From positions 130,910,200-130,974,199 of the forward strand of contig CM045770.1 in assembly GCA_025200525.1 (NCBI GenBank): DNA of 64,000 nt, given 5' to 3'. This document shows positions 22,271-34,852 of this stretch, one piece after another. This DNA comes from Camellia lanceoleosa (taxonomy: Eukaryota > Streptophyta > Magnoliopsida > Ericales > Theaceae). The notes beneath the pieces were generated by a model, which did not search any database, was not told where the DNA came from, and saw nothing but the letters and a program-made list of their open reading frames with translations. Every line of letters begins with the position of its first letter. The stretch's first letter is position 1. The translations under genes and the position numbers were made by a program.

Positions 22271-25200
22271 CTAATTTCCTTTAAAAACACACTCATTTCT
22301 CAACCTCCATACTGACCACAACATTGCAATTGGAACAAGCCTCCAAATCCTCATAACTGACTTCTTAAATTTTGTTCCCAGCCACCATAACAGCACACCA
22401 TCAATTGTAGCAGGAATGACCCAAGATACTCCCCACCATTGAAGCATAGATGACCAAACCTTCCAAATCTCCGAGCATTGCAGAAACATATGGTCCACTG
22501 ACTCTGGTTCCATCTTGCAGAAAAGGCACAGATTCTCCACATTACTACTTAAGGCCTTAAACCTCTGTAAAAGACTAATGGTTTTAACCCTGCTCCTCCA
22601 TGCCAACCAGCTCAAAAATTGAGCTTTTGAAGGGGCCACACCTTTCCATAACAGATTGGGAACCTGCAATTTTGGGCCTTGAATCACCTCATACCAATTC
22701 CTCATTGATGCCACAGTGAAGTGACCTGAAGGAGACGCAGTCCACCTGACTGAGTCTGGCAACTCCTCATTAATCCTGGGAGCATCTCTAGTCAAGTCTT
22801 GCAGCCTTTGAACCTCCTCTTCCTCCCAAGCAAGAAGTGATCTTGAAAACAAAAACCTCCAATTCCCTGAGATATCCCTCCTCTGCATGGGAGAGCTCAG
22901 ATTCCTCTCTTTTTCCACAATAATCTAAACAACCTTGGGAACTCTACCTTTAATTGAACATTCAACAGCCACTTATCATGCCAAAAGTGAATCCTACACC
23001 CATTTCCTATCACAAGTTTGCAGTTAGACTTAAAAAATTCAAAAAGCTCCGCATTAGCCCTTAACACACTCAGAATATCACTCCAAACATAAGATTCTTT
23101 GCTAGTCCCTTCCATCACTGGTAACCATCTTCCACCAACTCCCCCATACTTGTTCGTAATTACTTTCTTCCACAGAGATTCATCTTCCACCCCATATCTC
23201 CACCACCACTTAGTTAACATGAAATCATTAAAGACCCTCACCTTTCTTATGCCTAACCCTCCATGCTCTTTACTAAGAGTAACTAACTTCCAGCTTACCA
23301 AATGAATCTTCCTCCGGTTTTCTGAACTACCCCATAAAAATGTTGCCCTCACCTTATCAATTTCCTTAGCTACCCCTTTAGGTAATTTGAAGAGAGAAAT
23401 GTAGTAACCTGGCAGACTATCAAGGATGATTTGATCGAGTTAGGACCAAAGAAATGAAAGTGTCCTTCTCTTCCATAAGGCTAATTTAGCTTTTACCTTC
23501 TCCACCACAGGTTGCCAAGTCTTCTTTCTCCTTGGGTTAGCACCTAGAGGTAAGCCCAGGTACAAAAGAGGAAGCTTCTTACTTAGACAATATAGTTTAG
23601 AGGCAAAGGCTTGAGCAAGTTCACCACTAATCCCAACTCCGCACACCACACTTTTGTGGAAATTTATTTTAAGGCCTGACATAATCTCAAAGCATCTAAG
23701 AATCCTCTTAACATTTACTATCTCCTCCCACTCTGCATCGCAAAAGAGAATAGTGTCATCGACAAACTGGAGATGAGACAATTTCAAATTTCCTGGCCCA
23801 ATAGAAGCTCCCTTAATTAATCCCAAACCTCTAGCCCTTTCCAACAAAACATTGAGGCCCTCAGCTGCAATATTGAAAAAAAGCGGGATAGAGGATCACC
23901 TTGCCTTAACCCCTTCTGCGGACTGAACTCTTCTGTCGGTGAACCATTGGCAAGAATTGAAATTCTTGCCGTAGTGACACAAGTTCTCATCCAACCCAGC
24001 CATCTCTCCTCAAACCCGAGATTGGCCATCATTGAAAAAAGGTAACCCCAGTTGACCGAATCATAAGCTTTTTGAAAGTCAAGTTTGAAAATGACACCCT
24101 TCTCTTTAGACTTCTTCCACCAATCCACCACCTCATTAGCAATCAATACCCCATCAAAGATATTCCTCCCCCCCCCCCCAAGAAGGCAGTCTGCACTTCT
24201 CCAATCACATCTGGAAGCACCCTTTTCAATCTTTTGGAGAGTACCTTAGCCAAGATTTTATACACTACACCCACCAAACTAATTGGTCTATAATCTAACA
24301 AACCCGAGGGACTAGTACTCTTTGGAACTAAGGTGATAAAAGACCTATTTAACCCAGAAACCAGCTTATTGTTATTGTAGAACTCCTGCATAAACTGGAA
24401 TAAATCACTTTTCATAAACTTCCAGCATTTCTGGATGCACGTCTTGTTAAAACCATCCGGACCCGGCACTTTATTCCCATTACAGCCTTTTACAGCCTCC
24501 CAAACTTCTTCCAAAGTGAACTCAGGATCAAGAGACTCCACCACCTTAGCACTATTAATCAGCACAAAACTACCAGACAATTTTGGACAAGAAGGCCAAT
24601 CATCCGAAAGTGCCTTTGTAAAGAAGCTCAACACTTCTTGTTTTACCAATTCTGGATCTTCAACGCGAACCCCATCCACAACCACTGAGTCCACTAGGTT
24701 CCTATTCTGCCTTTGGCTAGCCATAATATGAAAAAACCTGGTGTTCCGATCACCATTATGAGCCCAATTTACTCTAGACTTTTGGAACCATATCCAATCC
24801 AGTTTCTTTCTATATGACCACACCAAGTTTTTGACCTCCCTTCTTCTTACAACATCATGGGGTTCTAATGACCCCATTTCTGCCAATAGATCAAGCTCAT
24901 GCAACTCAACTTCAGCCTTTTTGAGTTGGTCCTCCACACAGCCAAACACTTAAGAATTCCACTTTTTCAACTCAGCTTTGAGACTACACAATTTCACCTT
25001 AGCTCTGTACCCAGCCCACCCTTGTACCTGCGAATCCAACCAGGACTTTTGCACAACAGACAAGAAGCTAGGATGCAGGGTCCAAGCATTTAGAAACCTA
25101 AACGGCTTTGGACCCCAATTTTTCTCATCTTCCATTAGCAATAGAGAACAGTGGTCAGACACCAGTCTAGGTAAGCCCCATAACTTCAATCTAAATTTTT

Positions 25201-25820
25201 CTACCCAGATGGGATCCAACAGAAACCTATCAATTCTACTCCACCTTTCACCATCCAAAGAATTACACCATGTAAAATTCTTACCCAATATTGGTAAATC
25301 CATCATTTCCAGATGATCAACAAAATTATTAAAATCCTGCATCCCTCTGGAACTTCTAGTGCATCCTTTTCTTTCATTAGGAACTCTAATCTCATTATAA
25401 TCACCACCCATGCACCAAGGCTTTTCGAATGAGGATCTTACATTGAGGATAGAATCCCACAACTTAGCTCTTTGAACCACATCATTAGGAGTGTAAATAT
25501 TTAAGAAAGCACACTCAAATGAACCAGAAAGAGTACCTGATAGAAGCAAAAAATTTCTGTTACTACAACACTCTGATAAGGAGAATACTTCAGGATTCCA
25601 AATACTCAAAAGCCCCCCCAGCACTCCCATCCGAATCTGCAGCCATAAATTCCAGCTTCTCCCAAGGCCAAATAGATCGAACAAAAGTAACATCAATATT
25701 TCTACTCTTTGTTTCTTGAAGGAGCAAAACATCTACTCTTCTTTCTTTAATCATCAGCTTCACTCTGCGTCGTTTTTCCAGCCTACCCAAACCTCTAACA
25801 TTCCAAGACATGAACTTCAT
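22271..25820 (-). pseudogene. LINE ORF2: endonuclease, reverse transcriptase, zinc-finger region
   Basis: ORF2 nicks the target and primes reverse transcription there. The start MKFMSWNVRGLGR at 25820 opens the AP-type endonuclease, with LLQETKS, GGDYNEIR and the closing SDHC near 25165. A frameshift near 25610 lies at a C run. An in-frame TAA follows KKWNS near 24952. RT blocks follow: GNKVPGPDGF, LVPKS, DYRPISLVGVVYKILAKVL, IFKLDFQKAYDSVNW, GLRQGDPLS and the catalytic FVDD near 23755-23766. A C run (about 24167-24180), a shift near 23850 and a stop near 23440 break the frame. The C-terminus has HFWHDKW and a zf-RVT-type CLFCKMEPESVDHMFLQC, ending at 22271. Confidence 0.9.
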
Positions 25821-25866
25821 TGGAAACTAACTTTAACCCCGCTAAACACCCCCAACTCACGGCCAA

Positions 25867-27913
25867 CTAGGTCTGACCCACCGGACCCCCTTTTGCAATT
25901 TTATCAAACTGCTCTGCATCTTGTAGCTCTAGCTCAACAATTTTTTGTACCACTTCATTCTCCTTCCCTTCACAGTTCATACCCAATCGTTTGCCAAGCT
26001 GCAAAGTAGCGTGAGCTTCTTCAGTAGCCAGCTTCCTTCTCCTACTCGATCGGCTGTTCTGAGACTGTGAATGTGAGAGGACTGCAACCGCAGCCCTGAG
26101 CAACGCACCCCGCTGAAAACTGCCTGAAAATGAAGCAACATTTCTGTGTACTCTTCTCCTTCCCCTTCCTCTCGAACCTCCTTCCTTACCTTCTTGAAGA
26201 CGATGAGTGTTAACTGTTACCACTGGTTCTCTACCCACTGTAGCTGTATTGAACCTGACTAGCTCTTGGGCTTGTGATAAGCACAGAGTATGCTCTCGAG
26301 ACTGGGCCAATCCATTTTGAGTTTGGGCCACCTCTTTGTTAAGTAGCGCACTATTAAGCCCATCAGCAGGATCTCCTACTTGGGCCCCTTTTACACTACC
26401 TCAATATTAATACTGGGTCTGCTTCCCTCCAACCCACTCAGACTCTTAACAAATCCTGGAGTGAGTAAAGGAAGCCCACCAGAAACCACCCTGCTCTCAT
26501 CATATACTTTTCTTGGTAACTTGTTTAGCATGCTAACCTCCTCTGCAGAACAGCTGTTATCCTTCCTAACGTTAACCACCACCTGTTCTACTTGACCTTC
26601 GCGTGTGCCAACATCCTTTACGAAGCCACAGTCTGCAAAAGTATCATTAACCACCGAAACTGAGTTCCAATGGTTTGATGCCACCAAACCCGAGTTCCTA
26701 TGCTGCTTTTGGTCAGTGTGATCCACCTCCTCGATTCTGACATCTTGTTGGAGGTTAACTCCGGCAACTGAACTCTCCGATCGGGAAGGTGAAGAGATGT
26801 TCAGCCCCCATTTCTGGCGCATCTCACAGTCAAAATCTACACTGTTACTTCCTTCCCCACCAAAACCTTGTAAATTCTCTTATTGCACTCAACCTCTATG
26901 GATGAGTTAATTGCTTCCATGGACCTAGTATGAACCAATACTTTGCCATAGTTCAGAGATTTTGATTCCACAAGGTTATCCTCCAATCTGATGATGTTCC
27001 TCCATAAAGATCCAATACTATGAAATGTGCTAGTGTTCCATGCATGGAAAGGTATACCATAGCAGTGCAACCAAACTAGCCTAGAAGTCACCATAGGCAA
27101 ATCTTCATCCCACAATCTTATATCGTCACAGAGATCTTGAATGAGGTCTGCCACCAAACTAAACTTCTGGTGTAAAATCTCTTTTGCTGGAAAATTTAAT
27201 AGAATTAAATTACCACCCCCAAATCGAAAATGAATTTCTTGCAAACTGGTATTCGAGATTAAGCTCTGCAACTCCCCCAGCATCGACATACTCTTGATAC
27301 GTACCACCATACATCTCTGTAACCATTCACTGCCTTCGTCTGAAATTGCCACTTTTAACAGCTTACTGGCCTCGCCCCCCCCCCCCCCTTCCTTCACAAT
27401 GTCTGTATATGATTTTGTTCCTCTGCATGTACTCACCCCAATGCCTTTACGAACAGGCACATTGGATGGATTTGGTTCACTGCCATCCCCTGCTACACAC
27501 TCCACTCTTTGACTGGTCTCATGAACTACTCCGGACACCGATCTGTGATATCTCTTCCCATTATCATAATCTGCAAACTTTACCTTCAGTTGTTTCTTGC
27601 CACACCAGACCCCATTTGCCTTCTGGATCGCCATCTTTGCTGCCACTACACACTCATAACGAACAAACCCAAATCTTGTTCCCACTTTGCTTCTGTTATA
27701 TGATATGAAGACATGCTTCACCACTCCAAACTTAGAGAACATATTAAACATGCCTTTAGGATCCATATCATATGGAAGGTTGTCAACAAAAATGGAAAAC
27801 AGCTTCAAGCCTGGACCACTTCGTCTTTGACCAGCAGCTCTCCCTCTGTGGAACACCGGTTGCCAACCCCCTTCAAATCTCCTACCATCAGCTCTTCCAA
27901 CTTGCCCCTCCAT
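25867..27913 (-). pseudogene. LINE ORF1 with RRM domain, frameshifted
   Basis: ORF1 proteins bind the element RNA. The first frame (27913-26837, 358 residues) starts MEGQVGRADGRRFEGG. It has an RNA-recognition motif near residues 38-118 with FSIFVDNLPY (RNP2-like) and GTRFGFVRYE (RNP1-like). A second domain, WLQRCMVVRIKS to VWLHCYGIPFHAWN, resembles the DUF4283-type domain common in plant retroelement proteins. The frame breaks at 26837 and again near 26390. The last part (26331-25867) is rich in R and S, GSRGRGRRR, and ends GGPVGQT. An RRM in ORF1 is known for one group of plant L1 elements. A run of about 14 C lies in the linker near 27376. Confidence 0.8.
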
Positions 27914-27950
27914 TAGTTTACTTGCAGTTAAAGTTTTAGAGAGAACTATT

Positions 27951-28133
27951 AGATTGTGTTGTTTGAGAGTGAAATTGGCAAGAATATTGAGGAGAAGCTG
28001 TCAATGGAGGAAGCACTTGCTAGACAAAGAACAGTGGAAATAGAAGAAGTGATTCATGAATCTGGGAGGCGCAAGGATCCAATCCTTGGAGACAAAAACT
28101 GGGTTGCATCCATAATAAATGCTGGAGGTATGA
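27951..28133 (+). other. exon-like fragment of unknown gene
   Basis: Immediately after the LINE duplication, an open frame (27956-28219) has a non-repetitive, gene-like composition: MEEALARQRTVEIEEV, then ESGRRKDPILGDKNWVASII. The coding look ends at GCTGGAG/GTATG, a good splice-donor match at about 28127-28133. AT-rich non-coding sequence follows. I do not recognise the protein. It may be one exon of a decayed host gene or a captured gene fragment. Confidence 0.3.
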
Positions 28134-31100
28134 ATAATTATCTTTCTAATCTATTATTATTAATCAGCATACACAAGTCTGGTTATGGATTATTTAACTA
28201 TGTGAAGCAAATCTGGTAAACGCATGGATCAAAATCAGATGATATTCTGAATAATCCCTTTCATCATTCGTTTTTTATTTTTTATTTTTATTTTTTTCTA
28301 GTGTAAGACTACTTGTGCATACTTCTTAGGTAGTTTTTCATATGTTGGAATTAAGGTGGAATTCTGTAAGGGGTATTGGTCTTCAAACCTTTGTTAGTTG
28401 GACTGTGCTGCATATATGCTAACTATTAAAGCTAGTATAATATATTGTTATATTTTAGTCATTTAAACAGACTAATTATTATAATAATTATTTTTAAAAA
28501 AAATTTCAAAACTAACTACAATTGAAGAGTCTTGGAAGGCCTTTTAAATAATTTGTACATAAATAGTTAAAATAAAACATAGCGTTGGAGTATATAGATA
28601 AAAAAAGAAATTACGCAAAATAAAGAATTACCTTTTCTTTTATTTTTATGTTTTAACCAATAAAAAAATGAAGAGTATGATTAGAGTTACTCTAAGGTCA
28701 TATGTACCTTGATTATTATCAATAGTTTTTTTGTCTTTGCTGATCAAGAAAAAGAGAAAAAGAAAAAAAGAAAAAAAGAGACTTATCACTAATTTTCCCA
28801 ATATAAAAGCCTATGTATGTTATTAGGTAATTTTTCTTTTCTCATAATATATTTAAGAAAAATAAATATTTTTAATTAGAACTTAAACTGCTAATAGAGG
28901 TTAACATATGAAAAGTATAGCTTAAAGTAGCCATTATAATATATTAGTTGTTTTAAGCAAAAGTTTGATATATTGCTTTGGTTGAGAAGCCTCGTCTTTT
29001 CTTGCCTATTTTGCCCCTAACTTCTTTTTGAATTTTCTTCTTTTCCCTTTAGTATGATTGGTGAATTAATTTGGGTGGTGAGCTTTTGAAAATTATGTAA
29101 GAAATTTTGGTTCACTAAATTAGGCTAATAGTCCAAAATGAGAGATTTTTTTTGAGTTTTTTTATTTTTTAAAAGTGATGTTAGAGTGATTATTTGTATG
29201 GTTGTTATACATGCAACTTTTGACTACTGTATCTTTAATTTTTGTACAATTAAATATCAATAATCTATAAAAAAAACTAAAATTACTTTAGAGAATCCGA
29301 ACTCATAACTAAAACTCTTAAATATGTATCCCAAAATATATATATATATATATATGTTTGTAACTTTTACCAGCATTTTAACGATTTAAGTTTGGTTTGA
29401 AAGGTTTTATGAGTTTTAAAATTTGTTCAAATTTGGTTCATTTTACTTTTTTATGTTTACAAAACTAAATGAGCAATTAGTTGTTCAATGTAACGTTTCT
29501 TTTTTATTTTTTTAAATTTGTTTTTCTATATGTTAAGTAATTTCAATTTAAACTTTAGCATGGTTGAATTTCTGACAAAGTAAAAATTCACACAAATGAG
29601 ATCAAGCAACATATAAAATTAAAAATTGAAAACTGAATGTTGAGAATTAAATAATAAAACTAAATGATAAATTTATTAAATTGAAAGTTGGTTGTTAAAA
29701 AATTAACTGTTGAATATAAGATCAAATTTAAAAATTATTATTTTTGAATTATAATTTTTAATTTTTATATTGTAATGAGAGCAGCAACAATGACAATAGT
29801 GATGAAGGTGATGATAATAGAGAGATAATGTAGTGAAGGTAAAAATAAAAAATCAAAATCAACCACAAAAATGTATAATCTCGCCATAAAAAAAAAACAT
29901 GGACAAGTAGCCGTGCAACGCCTACCTACCTAATATATATATAATAGTTGAAAAAAGTTCGTGCAAGACATGAGCTATTATTATTATGGTACATTTGAAT
30001 TTCAAAACTACAAAAAAATATTTCTCTCACAAAAATAGAATAAATGATTAAATATATGATAAAATTATCGAGAGAATCAAAAAAGATAAAAGAGATAAAT
30101 TATATCATGAAAGAAATCATAATCACTCTATTTTATTTTAAATTTTCAAAAACAATTTTTGAGTTTTTAAAATAGAATTTTTTGTTTCTTGTAATCTTCT
30201 AAAAATATTTTAGTCATTTTTTATTTCTAGATACACCTAATCTAGATGTACTTAAAAGTAAAAATTAAAAAAAAAAAAAAAAGAAAAAGAAGAAGAAGAA
30301 GTAAGAAAAAACAAAATCTGCTATTTTAAATATTTTTTACTCTTTTCTAAGCTTTTTTGATTTTTGATTTTTTTTTTTTTTTGATTTTGTTTCTTGGAGT
30401 AGAGTTTAGAAGTTAATTTTTTTTAATTTAAATAAAATTCCCGAAAAACGAAAATAAGCTAATAAAAAAAATTATCAAAAATGCAAACCGATAAGATTGC
30501 CAAAGTTTGCCCGTTGAAAGAAAAAAAACAAATAGACAAATAAGACAAGTTGCAAGGCAACTGGGTTAAACGGGGATAAATTATAAATACATCATTGAGT
30601 TGTTTAAAATATAAATTGCCTTTTATGATTTGAAAAATTATAAATATTTTTTTATCAAAAAAATTTATTTAATAGAATTAATCGTAAAAATAAAATTTCG
30701 AACTATTCTTCTGCATAATAATAAAATTACTTCAATTATTAATTAAAATAAAGTTATAATATTATTAAACACTGTTAATTGATTTAATAATTTATTAATA
30801 AAATGACTATTTGTCAAATGTTCAGAATTAAAATTAGGAATAAAAATATATTATTCACATATATTCCGTTCAATTATTTACATCCGAACAACTAGTTTAT
30901 GTTCATAAATTTATATTCGATCATTTGGCTTTTGTTCTAATATTTATATCTGAACACTATTTGTGATATGTATTGAGAGTTTGTACTATGTGTAAATAGA
31001 ATTACCCAAAAATACTTTTATGAAAGTTGGTTTTTCCAAAACAATAAAGGTTGAGACCCCCTTTGGGGGTCACCCCCTTCACCCCTTTTAGTTTTGATTG

Positions 31101-31340
31101 GTTAACTTTTCTCTTTTTTTTTTCTTTTGTTTTTTTTTTCTTCTCACCCAATCCCCAACCTCCATGTGTGTGAGGGGTTGTGGGGGTGGATATTTTAAGG
31201 GGGTCTAAATCAATGCGCTTTTCAAAAACCTTCAAAACTCCCTCTCTCTCCTCCCATCCTCTTCTCCCCCTCCAAAAAAAATTGGAAAATTGAAAAACAA
31301 AACAGCAAAAGAGGAAATTAAAATAATCCAAACTACCCTA
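28134..31340. other. AT-rich intergenic spacer
   Basis: Strongly AT-rich, with many A and T runs and an (AT)n tract at about 29335-29355. The open frame on the minus strand at 31002-31331 is a K/E/G-rich reading of low-complexity sequence and is not called. I see no gene or LTR ends. Confidence 0.6.
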
Positions 31341-31348
31341 CTTTGTAG

Positions 31349-31596
31349 GTGTTTGGAAAGTGAGTTTTTATGTAGGTTCTTTTAGTTGTAGGATATTATT
31401 GGATAAAAAATTTTTAGTATTTGAGAAGATAGTTGGATTTTTTTATGGTTGGATGTGATGTTTGTGAGAAAAAAATAAAATGATTTTAGGGTTAGATGTG
31501 ATATTTTGTTTGAATTTATTTTTTTTAATTTTGCAAAAAGTTTGTCTTTTAATGTAAAAAATTTAAAAAAACCCAACACACAAATTTCCCAAACAC
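31349..31596. mobile_element. possible MITE (about 248 bp)
   Basis: The ends gtgtttggaaa and tttcccaaacac are inverted, the interior is AT-rich and non-coding, and the size suits a miniature inverted-repeat element. The flanking duplication is unclear, so no superfamily can be named. Confidence 0.3.
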
Positions 31597-32586
31597 AATA
31601 GGACCATGCCCCTTTTAAGGGGGTAAATTAAGAAATATATAGGACCATGCCCTTTTTCAGTAAATTACAAATAGGATCTCAAATGACTAATGAAACAAAA
31701 AAGAGGATTGAGAGTGCAATTATGGTAAAAACAGGTCAAAAAGCAAGTCATCCATCCTCAAGCATTGCTTAATATATATATATATATATATAAAATAGAT
31801 ATACACGTGTGATAATTGTACAAATAATTAATAAACATAATTATATTAATAACATTTCTTTGATCCCTTCGCTTGTGCATGTCGATTGCCAGTACATATA
31901 GATAATTCTTAATTTTCTTGTTAATATTTAAATTTTATTTTTGGTGCTTCTAAATTTTATTTCCTTTCTCCTCTCTCAATTGGTCATTAAATTAACTTTT
32001 TTCAATTTTTTTCTCTTAAAATTTAAATATTTGAAAAAGAAAATAAGAATAACATTTATGAAAGGTAAAAAAATAAAATAATTACAATAAAAATACAGTG
32101 ACAAATTAAAATGCATAAAAATGTCCATTTCATTTCATAAAAATACAGAGATCTAGCCAAAATGCATAAAAGTGTTTGTTTAATTACATTTGTTTTTGGA
32201 CTAACATATGGTCAAATTTAAGGTTTAAGATTTTTTATTTTATAATAGAACATAAAAACAATTTATCAACATGTTTCAAATTAATATATACTATTATAAA
32301 TAATTCACCTTAAATTGCTTGGTTATGTTTTGGTGTTTGTTTTAGAAATAATTTTGCTATACTAATGGTAAGCGACTTTTTAAAATATAAAATTAATTAG
32401 TTATTATAATATTAATATCTATAAAAATAAATATTTTTTAATTATTATTATTTTTTTGAGTACAGTAGAAGCCTAAATTGCCACGAATACAAATCTTCCA
32501 TGGAAATGGTCATATTTAAGTTATAATTCTGCCTATTATTCTAATTTCTAGAGGTGAGGATGGTTTAGATTGGTTCGATTTAGCCA
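31597..32586. other. AT-rich spacer
   Basis: (AT)n at 31771-31792 and a short repeat of aggaccatgcccttttt at 31600 and 31643. I see no gene. Confidence 0.6.
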
Positions 32587-33299
32587 TAAATTATAACGCC
32601 CTCAAAAAAATACAATAAAGATAACTGATATGTGAAAATAAATATAAGGAACAACACATTTTCATAGATCAGAGTTTACTGTTTAACAAACAATTAAATG
32701 TCATGTAGGTTTACATCTTTCCAAGCCATTGCTTGGTTACACAAATTGAGTCTCGCTCATTACGTCTTAAGCCATTGGCTTTATAAATACCAACAAACAC
32801 ACACAACAATACATAATTAAGAAGCTCTTGCTTCCCAAAAGTCCATCCACGCTATTGCCTTGGTGGAAGCATCTCATCTGCACCTGAAAAATGATATTCC
32901 CATCTAGGGTGAGCCAACAGCCCAGTAGAAATAATCTAACACAATTTATGAAGTTTAGCAAAAGTATAAATATCACGTGTATAAACAATACCGATATGGA
33001 AGCATCTACAAGGCTTACATATCCATATGCAACTAAAGCCAATCTTATTCCATTGTTTCCTCAATTCATATCCAGTTCATATGTGCTACTCAATTCATGA
33101 GTTAAATTCATTATCTTTCAATCAACCAAAATGAGACTACAACTCAATAGTTCTCCAATTATGCACAACACACACATAAACACTTCAAACTTGCCATTTT
33201 ACGGATATTTCGTTCGGGGGAACCGGCACCCATTTATGATAGATTTCGGATCTTTTACTCAGGACACTCAGGCCAGCTTGCTTTAAATTGAGTCCATCC

Positions 33300-33485
33300 C
33301 TTTTCTCCTCCTCAAACAAATATACATATGCAATGTATTTATAAGCATATTCATATATGGAGTACATCTCCTTTCTCCTCACAATACGCATACATATACA
33401 ATGTATTTATAATATGGTCATATATGGAGTACATCCCCTTTCTCTTCCCAATAAACATACATATACAATGTATTTATAACATGGT
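33300..33485. repeat. about 67-bp tandem repeat, three copies
   Basis: The segment with acatat.caatgtatttata starts at about 33331, 33399 and 33466. Each copy is followed by catatatggagtacat (lost in the third). Confidence 0.85.
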
Positions 33486-34254
33486 CATATTCAATGATAT
33501 CAACAATAGATTAGCATTAAATCGCCTAATCCTCATACAATTTCTACAACAATCATAGCTATCCTCCACCGATAGCCCAATACAATTATTTCCAAGATAT
33601 TTTCAATATTTGATTTAATAGTTTATCCAAAACATCCATAGGTGAGATAATACATACCCAATATCACCATCTATATCAATAACCATTCAATTTAACATAT
33701 TCAATGTTAATTCCAATTATTTATACAAAATAATCATTTTATCAAATTAGGGCAAAAATCTCATTTTTTCCAATATTAACCCAAATACCCAAAATCAACT
33801 ATTTTGGTACACCAAGAGTTTATATTCAAACCCCATACTCATTTATCTGTTATACATCAAAAACCCCTCTTTTCATTTTACACCCAAATCTTAGATTCGT
33901 CCAAACCACAACCAAATCTCATCATCTATACACAATAGCAAATAACTAAGCTAAAAACCACACTGGAGTGTAGAAAATCCCTACCTCAAGTGTAAAAAAC
34001 CCAAGCAACAAGGTGGAACTCCAAAGATGACGAAACCAATTTTTTCTTGGATCAAAACGAAGCTCTTGACGCCCTCTACCTTATTCTTAAGGACACTAGG
34101 GTCAAGAACACAATAGATCTAGATGAAATCTTAGAGAGAATGTGTATTTTAGAGAGAGAATATGAAGATCTTCGTTTATGGAGGGTTTTAGAGAGAGTGT
34201 GAGCTGCTGAAAGTGACCTAAAATGTCACATTCACAATCTGATATGAACAGGCT

Positions 34255-34507
34255 CGCTCGAGCGAAGGAGTTCTCGCTCGAGCGACCAAACACAAAAGGT
34301 CGCCTTGCTCGAGCGAAGGGAAGCTCGCTCGAGCGAACAATCCAAAGCTTCAGGTCTGCAACACAGAAGCACGCTCGAGCGAAGAAAAGCTCGCTTGAGC
34401 GAAGAACATTAACCTTCAGGTTTTTTACAGACATAGACGCACACTCGAGCGAAGGAAAGCTCGCTCGAGACAGAGCTCGCTCGAGCATAGGAAGCCTTGC
34501 TCGAGTG
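34255..34507. promoter_or_regulatory. five pairs of the palindrome CGCTCGAGCG, 20-bp spacing
   Basis: Starts are at 34255 and 34275, 34306 and 34326, 34372 and 34392, 34442 and 34462, and 34478 and 34498. Each pair is exactly 20 bp apart start to start; distances between pairs vary. Some copies have one or two changes (tgctcgagcg, cgcttgagcg, cactcgagcg). Spacers follow the loose pattern aaggaaagct. They lie about 190-440 bp from the minus-strand 5' end of the solo LTR. Confidence 0.6.
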
Positions 34508-34697
34508 AAGAGGCAAATTTCTGGGCAATAACCATTTGTACCAAAAAACAACCAACCTGTCCCAAACTCGCCCAACAAGTCCAAAAACTCAAATTCAAAG
34601 AATTAAAGGGAGGAAACAAGACATAAACCACCCTCCAAACCATACAAACCCAAGTCCGGAACACCACAAGAGACGGGTCAAAACCAGGGTCGCTATA

Positions 34698-34852
34698 TAA
34701 ATTAAGACCAATCTATTACCTACAGTTACATCGAATTTGGAACCAAACCAATCAATGAAAATCTTGGAAGCAATCCAAACCGAACCACGAAACCACAGTT
34801 CGGTTCAGTTCAGTTTGAAACCATGGATTTTAAAAATATTATGATTATTTAC
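34698..34852. other. ggttcggtt-type repetitive flank of the solo LTR
   Basis: The text before the solo LTR (ggtttagattggttcg near 32571) and after it (ccaaaccgaaccacgaaacc, gttcggttcagttcag) looks like one AT-rich element cut in two. That style is common in plant hAT-like non-autonomous elements. The ends are not resolved. Confidence 0.25.

Larger units (their letters stand above)
22004..27936 (-). mobile_element. L1-type LINE, apparently full length but mutated
   Basis: A 5.93-kb insertion is flanked by a 14-bp direct repeat, tagagagaactatt, at 21990-22003 and 27937-27950. The 3' end has an A tail, read as the T run at about 22004-22018. On the minus strand, ORF1 (from 27913) is followed by ORF2 (from 25820) with endonuclease, RT and a terminal zinc-finger region. 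Only about 23 bp precede the ORF1 ATG, so either the 5' UTR is very short or the copy is slightly 5'-truncated. Several frameshifts and at least one nonsense codon make it inactive. Confidence 0.95.
32592..34697 (-). mobile_element. solo LTR, 2.1 kb, related in style to the one at 9808-12667
   Basis: Exact 5-bp duplications taaat (32587-32591 and 34698-34702) flank a 2106-bp insertion. On the minus strand it starts TATAGCGACCC and ends GGGCGTTATA. These match the TGTAACGACCC...GGGGCGTGACA style of the other solo LTR, except that the canonical TG and CA have become TA and TA. It has no coding domains and no internal copy of its ends. It contains five pairs of the CGCTCGAGCG palindrome (34255-34507) and a 67-bp triplicate at about 33300-33485. 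Confidence 0.75.

Noticed and set aside
31002..31331. 109-residue minus-strand open frame
   Set aside because: It is a low-complexity K/E/G-rich reading with no recognisable domain.
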